From: Oribacterium sp. NK2B42
Lineage (GTDB): Bacteria > Bacillota > Clostridia > Lachnospirales > Lachnospiraceae
Reading direction: 5' to 3'
Length of the DNA: 64,000 bases
Assembly: GCF_000424445.1 (NCBI RefSeq)
Contig: NZ_AUJX01000024.1
Location: forward strand, 1-64,000
Positions 43,400 through 52,448 of this stretch are shown here, piece after piece. How positions within the stretch are numbered: the first letter of the stretch is position 1; each line of letters begins with the position of its first letter. The notes beneath the pieces are model-generated. The model did no database searches and was not told the DNA's origin. It saw only the letters and a list, made by a program, of their open reading frames with translations. The translations under genes were made by a program, and so were the position numbers.

Positions 43400-45880
43400 T
43401 TATCCCTTCTTTCCGAAAACAGAACGGATGGCATTCCACATCTTTAAAAATACAGCTTTTACTCTCTGCATAAGTGTTGTGGCAGGCGAGCTTACTTCAC
43501 TGTCCAGAACCTTTGCCTCATCGTCATCCGCAGATATCTCTTCAGATCTGCATACGATGGAAATGGAGGTTGGCTCCTGATTCTTCGTGCTTGTAAGTGA
43601 AACCTTGGCAGCATCGGGATCCATATTCAGGAAATTGTTGTCAGCTTCCTCTTCATCAAGCTTATTGTTGATTGTATCCCTAAGCTTCCTTCCGGTTTTC
43701 TTCAGATGCTTGGTGCTGTCCACAATGTCTTCTGTATTGTCCACAGCCTGTCTTCCTATCTCAAGTCCCTCGTCGGCAGCATTACTGAAATCCGGCTCTG
43801 CGGAACGGAGAGTGTTGTTTACATTCTGGAGGGCTGACGCTGCATCTGCTGCCGTCTTTTCCATCTCCATTATGACATTCTCGGAATCCTCAAAGGTTTT
43901 CTGAATGTCTTCGTAATAAGCATTCATGATGCCTACAAGTCCGTCTATATCTCCGATGGTGGTCCTTAAGGTGTTTACTACCCTCGCGGTCTGGAATGCC
44001 ACTGCCCCGCCGTCATCCAGGATATCATCAAGATCCGAGATTACCTTGTTTATGGAATCGATAAGCTCCTCCGCACCTTCGGCGTCAAACAGATTTCCGT
44101 TTTCGGTTTCAAGATTTGATATTGCATCCGTAAGATTGTAGAGACTGTCCGCAAGGCTGCTCATCTCGTCATCCGTAGCGACTGTTTCATTCACAAGTTT
44201 CTTGGCACTGTTCTTTATGGAAAGGAGGGTGTCCAGGTGCTTGGCATAATTTGAAGCCGCCCCCCAATGACTCGCCGCTTCATTCTTCATAACATATGCG
44301 TAAACCGCAACTTTCTGTGGATCAAGTCCTGCTGCCGCCGCTGTCTGACCAACCTCCTGAGGTGCAGTCTGAAGCTTACTTCCGTATGCCTTAATAAAAG
44401 CGATATACTTTGCCTTAACATTATCGGAATCTGAACTTACAGCCTCATTATTTGTATCTGCTACAGCCAGTATTCCTGCAAGATCTTCTTTGGATATACT
44501 CTTTATCTTATCCCCAAGCTCCTCCGAAACCGCAGAAATCAGGCTCTTTTCATTATCCTCCAGCTCACCATAGTCTCTATAATCAGAAGCATTATCAAGA
44601 GCCGCATCCATGACTATCTCAGAAGCACTGGCCTTAAGTCTGTTTCTGTTGGACTTTTTGGTTGAGTTATTTGCAGCCTTATTGATATCGCTGACCACAT
44701 CCTCAAGGCTGTCTATGGCATCTTTTGCGCTGGGTTTAAGCTCCTCAATATCAAGATTTGAAAGGTTTGTTCCGCTCATGGAATTTCCAAGCTGCTTCAA
44801 TCTTGTGTTAAGGGTCTTAAGCTTTGAGCTTGCATCCATGAGATCACTGTCCAGGTAATTAAGGTTTGAGTTAATGTCATAGACCATCCACTGTGTGGTC
44901 TTGAGATCCTCATTTAATGGCTCCAGCAATACCTGCAGATCTCTGAGATCCTGTATAGCCACATCATTACCGTTAAAGATAACCTGGGCGTTGTTATGAA
45001 TCTTGTCCTTACCCGACTGGAGGTTTGCAAGCATCTGGTTTGTGAGATCAAGCTGTGACTGAACATTGGTAACACCGTCCAGAACATCATCAAAATCATC
45101 CAGCATTGCGTTAGTGTCATCCCTGAAATCATCCTTTATCTTCTTCAGATCCTTGATCTTTGAAAGATCTCCGACGGTTCCGGGACTCATCATAAAAACG
45201 GCTCCCACGGTTTCAAATTTCTCGGTGCCCAGGCGAAGAACAAAATGTCCCTCCTGGCCGGGAAGAGCAGCAAACACTATTCCCGAGTATTGACCCAGAG
45301 TAGTGGTCTGGGCCTCGGGAGCATCAACAGAATAACACTTCTGCACATCCACCGGCACCGCAACCAGAAGCATCATGTTGTTCTTCATATAGTCCGATAC
45401 CTTGTCATTGGGATATGCATCTATATCCATTTCCACAAGTCCCGATTGTCCTCCGATCTTATCGGCATCCATAACAACACCGTTTAGCTTATAAGTTATA
45501 TCAAAGGTCCATGGCACCTCCACGGACGTCGGGTCCAGTGTTCCCTCAAAGTAAAACTTTCCTGCATTGAATTTGTTCCAGGTAACGGAACCGTTTTTAA
45601 AATCCGGCTTCTGGCCGTCAGACATATTGGTGATATTTGTATATTTTCCGAAGTCTGTATAGCTTTCCGTGCCGTTAAAGTTTATTCCCTTTACAACATT
45701 AACCTTATTTACCGAACCATAGTGATCCAGATTCACATACATGGTTTCTTCCACATCTGCATGGGCACCTGCTGCATAGGAGGTCATATTTGCTGAAAAT
45801 ATATTCGTGGACAAACAGCTCAGAATAACAGTACGGGCCATCATCCTCTTAATCATTTTTCTTGTGGAATGTTTTACCAT
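43400..45880 (-). CDS. large secreted coiled-coil protein paired with an MMPL transporter
   Basis: An 826-residue exported protein. The signal peptide spans about 1-37 with an unusually basic start. Residues 40-250 look beta-rich (EVPWTFDITYKLNG, FVLRLGTEKF). Residues 250-750 are mostly helical and rich in Asp, Leu, Asn and Ser, with heptad-like stretches resembling YhgE/Pip-type linker regions. A basic amphipathic tail (RVKAVFLKMWNAIRSVFGKKG) ends it. It begins 15 bases after the MMPL gene and must work with it, perhaps as an extracellular periplasm-spanning or wall-spanning partner. I cannot assign a named family. Confidence 0.7.
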   Translation of the reverse strand: MVKHSTRKMIKRMMARTVILSCLSTNIFSANMTSYAAGAHADVEETMYVNLDHYGSVNKVNVVKGINFNGTESYTDFGKYTNITNMSDGQKPDFKNGSVTWNKFNAGKFYFEGTLDPTSVEVPWTFDITYKLNGVVMDADKIGGQSGLVEMDIDAYPNDKVSDYMKNNMMLLVAVPVDVQKCYSVDAPEAQTTTLGQYSGIVFAALPGQEGHFVLRLGTEKFETVGAVFMMSPGTVGDLSKIKDLKKIKDDFRDDTNAMLDDFDDVLDGVTNVQSQLDLTNQMLANLQSGKDKIHNNAQVIFNGNDVAIQDLRDLQVLLEPLNEDLKTTQWMVYDINSNLNYLDSDLMDASSKLKTLNTRLKQLGNSMSGTNLSNLDIEELKPSAKDAIDSLEDVVSDINKAANNSTKKSNRNRLKASASEIVMDAALDNASDYRDYGELEDNEKSLISAVSEELGDKIKSISKEDLAGILAVADTNNEAVSSDSDNVKAKYIAFIKAYGSKLQTAPQEVGQTAAAAGLDPQKVAVYAYVMKNEAASHWGAASNYAKHLDTLLSIKNSAKKLVNETVATDDEMSSLADSLYNLTDAISNLETENGNLFDAEGAEELIDSINKVISDLDDILDDGGAVAFQTARVVNTLRTTIGDIDGLVGIMNAYYEDIQKTFEDSENVIMEMEKTAADAASALQNVNNTLRSAEPDFSNAADEGLEIGRQAVDNTEDIVDSTKHLKKTGRKLRDTINNKLDEEEADNNFLNMDPDAAKVSLTSTKNQEPTSISIVCRSEEISADDDEAKVLDSEVSSPATTLMQRVKAVFLKMWNAIRSVFGKKG

Positions 45881-45895
45881 TTATCTTCACCCCCT

Positions 45896-48106
45896 TCACA
45901 CGTCTATGAATCTTCTCTGTACCATCTTTTCACGAAGATTCTTTCTGAACTGCCTGATCTTTTCTTTTCTTCTTTCATGTCTTGATTTAAAAGTACCTGT
46001 TATAAGTCTGTCGGAAAGCCTGAAAAGGAAAGGCATGAGACTGGTAACAAATATAACGGAAAAAATAGCTCCTCTTCCAACCAGATGTCCCACCTGTCCG
46101 ATGGCAGGAATGGCGGAGATAATGCTTATGGCATAACCACATACAACAAGAATTAACCCCGAAGTCAGAATTGATGGAAAACTGAGCTCTGTCATCCTGA
46201 CGGAAGCTTCCTTCTTCTCAAGTCCTTTTTGCCTGCACTGGATGTAATTTTCCGTCGATGAAATTGCATAATCTATGGTTGATCCAAGCTGTACACAGGA
46301 CACAACCGCATAGGCGATAAATATCAACTCATCCCCGGCAAAATACGGGAATGACATATTGAGATAAATCGCCATCATGATAGGTACCATCGCCACAAAA
46401 GGCAGCACCACCGACTTAAAAGATATGGCTACTACCAGGAATATACTGATCATTGCAAGGGCATTGACCAGGTTGTAGTCCGGTACAAGAACATTTTCCA
46501 TATCCTTTGTGGTAGGAGTATTTCCTGTTATATAAGCCTCTTCCGGATAATACTTTTTGATGATCCCGGATATTTCATCACTGCATTTAAATGCAGTGGG
46601 AGATTCAGGCTTGGTCTTTATATAGATAAGAAGTCTGGCATAGCCTTCCTTATGGAAAAGCTCGGTCACGGACTTCGGAAGGAAGCTCTCCGGCGTTCCC
46701 TCTGGAAGATATGCCCCCATTCCCATAACTTTTTTTACATAATCGAGCTCATCAAGCTCGTCACACAGCTCCTTCTCTTTTATCCTGTCTGTATCAGGAA
46801 AAATAGCCACTATAAGATTGGACCGTCCGAACTCCCTGTCTATCTCCTGTGAATGTTCATACATTGAAGTTCCGGGACCCGCTCCCGTTGCATCAGGACC
46901 ATACATGAAATTATTCATGCTCTGGGCAAAATATATGGGACCTGCAACTGTCAGTGAAGCCAGCAGTATAAACGGGCTTACTCTGTTTACAAGGACACTG
47001 AATTTATGAAAGTCAGGGAAGAATGATTTATGTTTCATTTTTTCAATCTTATCTGACCAGCTCAGTATCAATGACGGCATAAGGAAGATAACCATCAAAA
47101 GCGAACAGATGATTCCCTTTGACATTACTATACCCATGTCCCATCCGATACTGAACCTCATAAATATAAGCACTATGAATCCAAAGAAGGTGGTAAGGGA
47201 TGAGGCAATGATAGTGGTAATGGTACTCATCAGTCCAAGCTTCAGTGCTGATTCCTTATCCATTCCCTTCTCTCTTTCACGCTCGTAGGCATGAAGCAGA
47301 AATACGGAGTAGTCCATGGATGTGGCCAGCTGTAATATGTCACTGATATTATTGGTTATGTAGGATATTTCTCCCAAAAAGATATTGGTTCCTTTATTTA
47401 TGGCTATGGCACACCCTATAACCGTAAGGAAGAGCACCGGTTCAAACCAGGAAGTGGTTGTGAAAAGCAAAATCAGGAAGATGAGTACCACCACAATGAC
47501 CATTATTTCTGCCAATGCAGACTTAACGCTCTCTTCTGTGAACTTGTTGGTGGGAGACATTCCCACAAGATAACCCCTGTCACCTATGATGCTCTCTATT
47601 TCGTCTATTGCCTTATGGGTACGCTTTGATGTATCTCCCTCCTTAAAGGTTATATCCATAACAGCATTTCCGTTTTTATAGTAATCATCGATCTTATCGT
47701 AATCGATAAATTCGGAGGATCCGTATATCTGGGTAGTCATATCACACCATACAACCTGATCAACCCCGTCCACCTTTTCAATCTGATTTTTATACTGCTT
47801 GGCCTCATAGATACTGACATCTTTAAGCATAAGTCTGCCGGTTCCGGGGTAACCGAAGATGTCCCTCATTTTATTAATGGCACTCTTTGATTCAACTGAA
47901 TCCGGCAAATACTTTGTCAGATCATAATTAACAGCCACAAAAGGATAACAGCAGGCAAAAACCACCACCAGTACCATAATAATGTTTCTGATCTTTTTAT
48001 TATGGTCAACTATGAAATCCGCTAATCCTGCACTCTTGGATATAGTCTGCGGCTTTGTCTGATTTTTGTTATCGGAACTGTTTTTATCTTTTCCAAAAAA
48101 ACTCAT
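45896..48106 (-). CDS. MMPL/RND-family transporter
   Basis: A 736-residue RND-superfamily permease of the MMPL type, with a membrane helix near residue 40-60, an external domain, five helices, then the same order repeated. The intramembrane charged positions are visible as ATSMDYSVFLLHAYER in the first half and LGSTIDYAISSTENY in the second. The family exports lipids, siderophores or toxic compounds. A TetR regulator is divergent and a secreted coiled-coil partner follows. The cargo is not known. Confidence 0.9.
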   Translation of the reverse strand: MSFFGKDKNSSDNKNQTKPQTISKSAGLADFIVDHNKKIRNIIMVLVVVFACCYPFVAVNYDLTKYLPDSVESKSAINKMRDIFGYPGTGRLMLKDVSIYEAKQYKNQIEKVDGVDQVVWCDMTTQIYGSSEFIDYDKIDDYYKNGNAVMDITFKEGDTSKRTHKAIDEIESIIGDRGYLVGMSPTNKFTEESVKSALAEIMVIVVVLIFLILLFTTTSWFEPVLFLTVIGCAIAINKGTNIFLGEISYITNNISDILQLATSMDYSVFLLHAYEREREKGMDKESALKLGLMSTITTIIASSLTTFFGFIVLIFMRFSIGWDMGIVMSKGIICSLLMVIFLMPSLILSWSDKIEKMKHKSFFPDFHKFSVLVNRVSPFILLASLTVAGPIYFAQSMNNFMYGPDATGAGPGTSMYEHSQEIDREFGRSNLIVAIFPDTDRIKEKELCDELDELDYVKKVMGMGAYLPEGTPESFLPKSVTELFHKEGYARLLIYIKTKPESPTAFKCSDEISGIIKKYYPEEAYITGNTPTTKDMENVLVPDYNLVNALAMISIFLVVAISFKSVVLPFVAMVPIMMAIYLNMSFPYFAGDELIFIAYAVVSCVQLGSTIDYAISSTENYIQCRQKGLEKKEASVRMTELSFPSILTSGLILVVCGYAISIISAIPAIGQVGHLVGRGAIFSVIFVTSLMPFLFRLSDRLITGTFKSRHERRKEKIRQFRKNLREKMVQRRFIDV

Positions 48107-48225
48107 ACTAACTGCCCTGTTTATTCAAACTTAAGTATTTATGTTCACACTGTTGTCCGTCTAATGTTTATGACCCCTCTTTCTCGAGACGCCCTCATTT
48201 ATATCATACCACAACATTGAATATC

Positions 48226-48310
48226 TGACACATTTCTATTTATTGACACATGTCGATTTATATGGTAACTTTATTTTAGAAATAAGTCGACTAATTGGCA
48301 ATAGTCAATT
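48226..48310. promoter_or_regulatory. candidate TetR operator region between MMPL and tetR genes
   Basis: AATAAGTCGACTAATT (48281-48296) is a 16-base palindrome matching at 14 positions. A related GTCGATTTAT lies at 48252-48261, and TGACACAT occurs twice (48226-48233, 48244-48251), 18 bases apart. TetR regulators usually bind such palindromes between divergent genes. Confidence 0.5.
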
Positions 48311-48381
48311 TATTAATAAGAGTCTGTTTTTGAACAAATTAATATATTTTGTTGATTAACAATTGTTTCAGAGGTTATACA

Positions 48382-48975
48382 ATGTCAAATCCGGAAAAAA
48401 ATCCCGTATCTGTGGACAGAAGGATACGAAAAACCCAGACTGCATTAAAATCAGCTCTTTCACAATTGATGCACGATAAACGTATAAAAGATATATCTGT
48501 AAAAGAACTCACCGAACTTGCAGATGTAAACCGCGGCACCTTTTATCTTCACTATAAGGATGTCTTTGATCTCCTTGAACAATCGGAGAAAGACTTATTG
48601 ACAGAACTCCATGAAACCATAGGCCGTCTGGATCCCGATGAAGTATCAAAGGACCCAACCTGTATTTTCGAAGGTGTTTATGGTCTTTGCCAAAAGAATG
48701 CCGGACTTGTTCACATACTCATCGGAGAAAACGGTGATATCAAGTTTTTAAACCGTCTGAAAGAGCTTGTCCGTGAAAAATGTCTTACCGACTGGTTCTT
48801 TATCGTGAAGGACCGTGGCATCAATCATTTCGACAGTTACTATTCATTTGTTGCGGGAGGATGCATAAGTCTGCTTCAGTACTGGTTTTCAAGCGGTATG
48901 AATGAAACTCCTCACGAACTAGCGTCAATAACCGGAGAATTACTGAGCGGCGGTTTATCCATGAAATCCAAATGA
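48382..48975 (+). CDS. TetR-family transcriptional regulator
   Basis: A 197-residue regulator. The N-terminal helix-turn-helix (about 10-60) reads IRKTQTALKSALSQLM ... ISVKELTELADVNRGTFYLHY. The rest is the ligand/dimerisation domain, resembling the TetR_C_8-like group with VAGGCISLLQYWFSSGM. I chose ATG 48382, preceded by AGAGG, over ATG 48349. It is divergent from the MMPL transporter and almost certainly represses it. Confidence 0.9.
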   Translation: MSNPEKNPVSVDRRIRKTQTALKSALSQLMHDKRIKDISVKELTELADVNRGTFYLHYKDVFDLLEQSEKDLLTELHETIGRLDPDEVSKDPTCIFEGVYGLCQKNAGLVHILIGENGDIKFLNRLKELVREKCLTDWFFIVKDRGINHFDSYYSFVAGGCISLLQYWFSSGMNETPHELASITGELLSGGLSMKSK

Positions 48976-49111
48976 AAATCACTAAAGACTCAGAGAAATC
49001 TCCCCTCTGTCAAAACTGTTTTTCGGCCATAATATCTGATACATAGATTCAGGTCTAACCGGCTATAAAATCATCATTTACGACGATTTCTTATCTTATA
49101 GATATTAATCC

Positions 49112-49272
49112 TACATACAGAGAAAACCCCGGGCCTTCGGCCCGGGGTTTTTCTCTGAACACTAAGTTTTGTTGAGTCTATTTATTTCAGGAGATTTCCA
49201 CAGTTACACGCTTATGGTCAGGAGGACGTGCCTGTGGAGTACGTCATCAGTTAGTTGTATCTAACCGATGAG
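49112..49272 (-). ncRNA. candidate free-standing small RNA
   Basis: A promoter at 49276-49304 reads into about 150 bases with no open frame that end in a strong terminator (49118-49156, GGGCC-TTC-GGCCC core inside an AGAGAAAA/TTTTCTCT stem). Two hairpins precede it: TCATCGGTTAG/CTAACTGATGA (49244-49254 with 49261-49271, one G-U pair), and TCCACAG/CTGTGGA (49197-49203 with 49232-49238) around an inner CACG/CGTG. No gene follows on the minus strand, since the next gene is the convergent tetR. I cannot assign it to 6S, tmRNA, RNase P or a riboswitch. Confidence 0.6.
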
Positions 49273-49275
49273 CAT

Positions 49276-49304
49276 AATATATCATCTCAATTCCTACCCG
49301 TCAA
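49276..49304 (-). promoter_or_regulatory. promoter of the candidate small RNA
   Basis: On the minus strand TTGACG (49299-49304), 17 bases, TATATT (49276-49281). It lies after the terminator of the preceding DUF1858 gene, so it is an independent start. Confidence 0.7.
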
Positions 49305-49334
49305 GTATAAATTAAAAAAAACGGAAAATTTTTT

Positions 49335-49353
49335 CACCGACTGAACTGTTACC
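49335..49353 (-). repeat. copy of the AACAGTTCAGYCGG dispersed motif
   Basis: GGTAACAGTTCAGTCGGTG on the minus strand matches the hairpin arm at 21195-21213 at all but one base. Confidence 0.6.
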
Positions 49354-49398
49354 TCCGGAGTTTTCCCGGACACATCACCTGTGTGGTGGATATATCGT

Positions 49399-49426
49399 AA
49401 AAAAGACCGGGAATCAATCCCGGTCC
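49399..49426 (-). terminator. terminator of the DUF1858 gene
   Basis: GACCGGGA (49405-49412) and TCCCGGTC (49418-49425) form the stem; six T follow on the minus strand. Confidence 0.92.
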
Positions 49427-49444
49427 TGACTTCTAAAAATTATT

Positions 49445-49663
49445 TTATTTCTGTGCTTCCTCATATTCACGAAGAATGTCATTAAGATCCGCTGTGAGCA
49501 TATCACTGTCAAGTCCATGAACCATGCAGGCCTCCTCAAGTGATTCACCTGCTGATGACGGGCAATAAATGCAGCCCATTCCATTCTGCATAAGGAATGG
49601 TGCAACCATTTCATTTAACTGAAGAAGCTCTCCGATTTTCATATCCTTTGTTACTGTTACCAT
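49445..49663 (-). CDS. DUF1858-domain redox-type small protein
   Basis: A 72-residue protein matching the DUF1858 / hybrid-cluster-associated disulfide domain: KIGELLQLNEMVAPFLMQNG followed by a CIYC pair (Cys31, Cys34). Members are thought to act in redox or Fe-S handling, but direct evidence is thin. AAGGAG precedes its ATG. It follows mecA by 27 bases and has its own terminator, so it ends the mecA operon. Confidence 0.85.
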   Translation of the reverse strand: MVTVTKDMKIGELLQLNEMVAPFLMQNGMGCIYCPSSAGESLEEACMVHGLDSDMLTADLNDILREYEEAQK

Positions 49664-49689
49664 AATTACTTATCTCCTTATCGTTTTTA

Positions 49690-50469
49690 TCAAATGTTTC
49701 TCAATTTCTGAATGGCATTGGATTCGATTATCACATCATAATGCTCTCTGAAATATGCTTCATAAAGATCATTATCCTTAAGCTTACTACCAAACTCATT
49801 AAGCAAATTGGAAGCCCTGTTTATAGCTCCGATTTCTTTTTCTTCTGCATGTAAAACAAGATAGAACTTGCCTTCCTTGTTATCTTTATACAGTGTATTC
49901 TCACCTGTATAAAGATCAGCTACAGCTTCAGCTGCCCTTATAACTCTGTCAAGTGAACTGAAAACATAAATTCTTACAGCATCCAAAGACTGTTCATCAG
50001 ATTTAACTGAATCACTGCCGGCATCTTTTCCTGTTGAAAGATCCTCTGAACCGAGGAGTTCCGGTCCCTTGCTGCCTGCCTGACCATGAAGTCCGTTTTC
50101 CTTGATCTCCTTTATAAGATCCTGAGCACCCTCGAGAATCTCACTTGCGAGCTGAGATATCCATCCGCTTTGGGATGAGCTTGCCTGTGAAAATTTTGAA
50201 AAACGTGTATCCAGCTCTTCCGGATCATCAACCTTAGATATAACAAGCTGTATGGAACCGCCCTGTAAAGGCACCGCTTCTATCATCAAAGGTCCGTTAT
50301 CAGCCGAAAATCCAACCTCATTCTGAGCTTTCTGCATCATTTCCGTGAACAGACGCTTTGCAGCATCCGAACCGTAGGTCATGTCACGCAAATTTATGTT
50401 TCGTGAACTAAGATCCAAACTAGTTAATGTACACCTGATGGAGTTGTCATCTATTCTTTCTATCTTCAT
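49690..50469 (-). CDS. mecA: adaptor protein MecA
   Basis: A 259-residue MecA-family ClpC adaptor. The N-terminal domain MKIERIDDNSIRCTLTSLDL and the SADNGPLMIEAVPLQGG segment are diagnostic, followed by DPEELDTRFSKF. The linker (about 85-150) is acidic and Ser-rich. The C-terminal ClpC-binding domain is complete (VYVFSSLDRVIRAA-like stretch RIYVFSSLDRVIRAAEAV). It targets proteins to ClpCP. It lies downstream of dnaB with a 140-base gap. Confidence 0.93.
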   Translation of the reverse strand: MKIERIDDNSIRCTLTSLDLSSRNINLRDMTYGSDAAKRLFTEMMQKAQNEVGFSADNGPLMIEAVPLQGGSIQLVISKVDDPEELDTRFSKFSQASSSQSGWISQLASEILEGAQDLIKEIKENGLHGQAGSKGPELLGSEDLSTGKDAGSDSVKSDEQSLDAVRIYVFSSLDRVIRAAEAVADLYTGENTLYKDNKEGKFYLVLHAEEKEIGAINRASNLLNEFGSKLKDNDLYEAYFREHYDVIIESNAIQKLRNI

Positions 50470-50609
50470 AATGGCTCCTCCTTTTTAACATCTTCTGATA
50501 ATATATTACAGCAAAACAAAAATCAAACCTATGGATACGAATTTATAAAAGTTTAATTTATGCGTGCTTTATGAGAACATATCCATCTACTCATACTATC
50601 GGCATTTTA

Positions 50610-51977
50610 TCATCCTTGATAACCGTTATCTCTGCCCGAATGATCCTGATTGACAAATCTTGTATACTGTGGCTGCCATAACAGGGTTACCGTGCCTATA
50701 GGACCGTTTCTCTGCTTTGCTATGATAACTTCCGCCTCATTGGGATGCTCTGTGTCCTTATTGTAGTAATCATCTCTGTAAAGGAACATTACTATATCTG
50801 CATCCTGCTCTATGGCTCCTGACTCTCTGAGATCGGAAAGCATAGGTCTGTGATCCGGTCTTTGCTCGCAGGCACGTGACAACTGTGATAATGCCAAAAC
50901 CGGACACTGCATCTCTCTGGCTATGGCTTTAAGGGATCTCGATATTTCCGAAATCTCCTGCTGACGGCTGTCACTACCTTTTCCGGATCCCGACATAAGC
51001 TGAAGGTAATCGATAACTATCAGCTCAAGCCCCTTCTCCAGCTTTACCTTTCGACACTTGGAACGTAATTCGGTAACGGTAATACCCGGTGTGTCATCAA
51101 TTATGATATTGGCATCGGAAACCTTATCAACAGCATTGATAAGTTCTCCCCAGTCATCATCAGTCAGTGAGCCCTTTCTGAGCTTGTCCGCATCTACCAG
51201 AGACTCCATGGAAAGCATACGGTTTACCAGCTGCTCTCTGGACATCTCGAGTGAAAAAATCATACAAGGCTTATGCTGACGAACCCCAACCGTATCAAGA
51301 ATATTTAATACGAAAGCGGTCTTTCCCATTGAAGGTCTGGCTGCCACAAGTATGAGATCAGATTTCTGAAGACCGGCAGTTTTATAGTCAAGATCATAAA
51401 ATCCTGTGGATATACCTGTAACCTGTCCTCCGTTTTTAGCTGCAGCCTGAATGTTTTCAAGCACCTTCAGGGCAACCGATGCGATGGACTCTGAGTCTCC
51501 GGTATTTCTGGTCTCGAGAAGCTTAAATATCCTCTGCTCTGTCTGACTCAGAATATCGTCAACTTCATCCTCCCCTGCATAACACATATTGGCAATCTCT
51601 TCATTAACCTTTATGAGTCTTCGAAGGATGGACTTCTCCTTAACGATGTTGCAGTAGGATCTGACATTGGCACTGGTGGGCACAGTCATAACGATATCTC
51701 TGATAACGGAGATATCATAGACCTCAGCAGGGACATTATTGGTTTTTAGTTTTTCGGATAATGTTACGATGTCTACTGGCTGATCATGATTGTACAGATC
51801 CTGCATTGCATCAAACATCAAACTATACTGTTTCTGATAAAAATCATCCGGTATAAGGATTTCGGCTGCAGTGGAAACTGCCTCCTTATCTCTGAGCATT
51901 GCACCTATTACGCTCTGCTCCGCCTCCTGACTGTGGGGAACAACCCTCATCAGAACATTATCTTTTATCTCTGCCAT
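50610..51977 (-). CDS. dnaB: replicative DNA helicase DnaB
   Basis: A 455-residue hexameric 5'-3' helicase (DnaC in B. subtilis naming). The N-terminal primase-binding domain runs from about 10 to 115. The RecA-like motor has Walker A ARPSMGKTAF, Walker B LIVIDYLQLMSG and the arginine finger region. It is complete, with no intein. It follows rplI by 24 bases in the gdpP-rplI-dnaB order common in Firmicutes. Confidence 0.97.
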   Translation of the reverse strand: MAEIKDNVLMRVVPHSQEAEQSVIGAMLRDKEAVSTAAEILIPDDFYQKQYSLMFDAMQDLYNHDQPVDIVTLSEKLKTNNVPAEVYDISVIRDIVMTVPTSANVRSYCNIVKEKSILRRLIKVNEEIANMCYAGEDEVDDILSQTEQRIFKLLETRNTGDSESIASVALKVLENIQAAAKNGGQVTGISTGFYDLDYKTAGLQKSDLILVAARPSMGKTAFVLNILDTVGVRQHKPCMIFSLEMSREQLVNRMLSMESLVDADKLRKGSLTDDDWGELINAVDKVSDANIIIDDTPGITVTELRSKCRKVKLEKGLELIVIDYLQLMSGSGKGSDSRQQEISEISRSLKAIAREMQCPVLALSQLSRACEQRPDHRPMLSDLRESGAIEQDADIVMFLYRDDYYNKDTEHPNEAEVIIAKQRNGPIGTVTLLWQPQYTRFVNQDHSGRDNGYQG

Positions 51978-52001
51978 TTTCTTTTCCTTATAAGACTTAG
52001 A

Positions 52002-52448
52002 TTATGCGCCTACCACTGAAACATGAAGTACAGCAGTCACATCCTTGTGAAGTCTGACATTTACATCATAGCCTCCAAGGTTTTTCATAGGAACATCAAC
52101 TGAGAATTTCTTCTTATCCACATCTATGCCTGCCTGAGCCTTAAGTGCCTCCTGGACTTCCTTTGTGGAAACAGATCCGAAGGTTCTTCCGTCACTTCCG
52201 GTCTTAACCTTTAAAGTAAGCTTCACCTGTTCGATCTTCTCCTTCAGGGACTGAGCCTCCTCAAGCTTCTCCTGAGCGATCTTTTTCTCATTCTGTTTCT
52301 GTAACTTTAATGTATTCAGATTTTTATTATCCGCTATAACACCTGTTTTTGACGGGATAATGAAGTTTCTTCCGTAACCCTCGGATACCTCAACAATATC
52401 TCCCTTTTTACCAAGCGCTTTTACATCTTTTAATAAAATAACCTTCAT
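52002..52448 (-). CDS. rplI: 50S ribosomal protein bL9
   Basis: A 148-residue ribosomal protein with MKVILLKDVKALGKKGDIVEV at the N-terminus, a central helix (about 41-75) and a C-terminal 23S-binding domain. Its ATG overlaps the gdpP stop as TAATG, so translation is coupled. Confidence 0.97.
   Translation of the reverse strand: MKVILLKDVKALGKKGDIVEVSEGYGRNFIIPSKTGVIADNKNLNTLKLQKQNEKKIAQEKLEEAQSLKEKIEQVKLTLKVKTGSDGRTFGSVSTKEVQEALKAQAGIDVDKKKFSVDVPMKNLGGYDVNVRLHKDVTAVLHVSVVGA

Noticed and set aside
49112-49272. 6S RNA, tmRNA or RNase P RNA
   Set aside because: The 5' and 3' ends do not pair as in 6S, and at about 150 bases it is too short for tmRNA or RNase P; core signatures of those RNAs were not seen.
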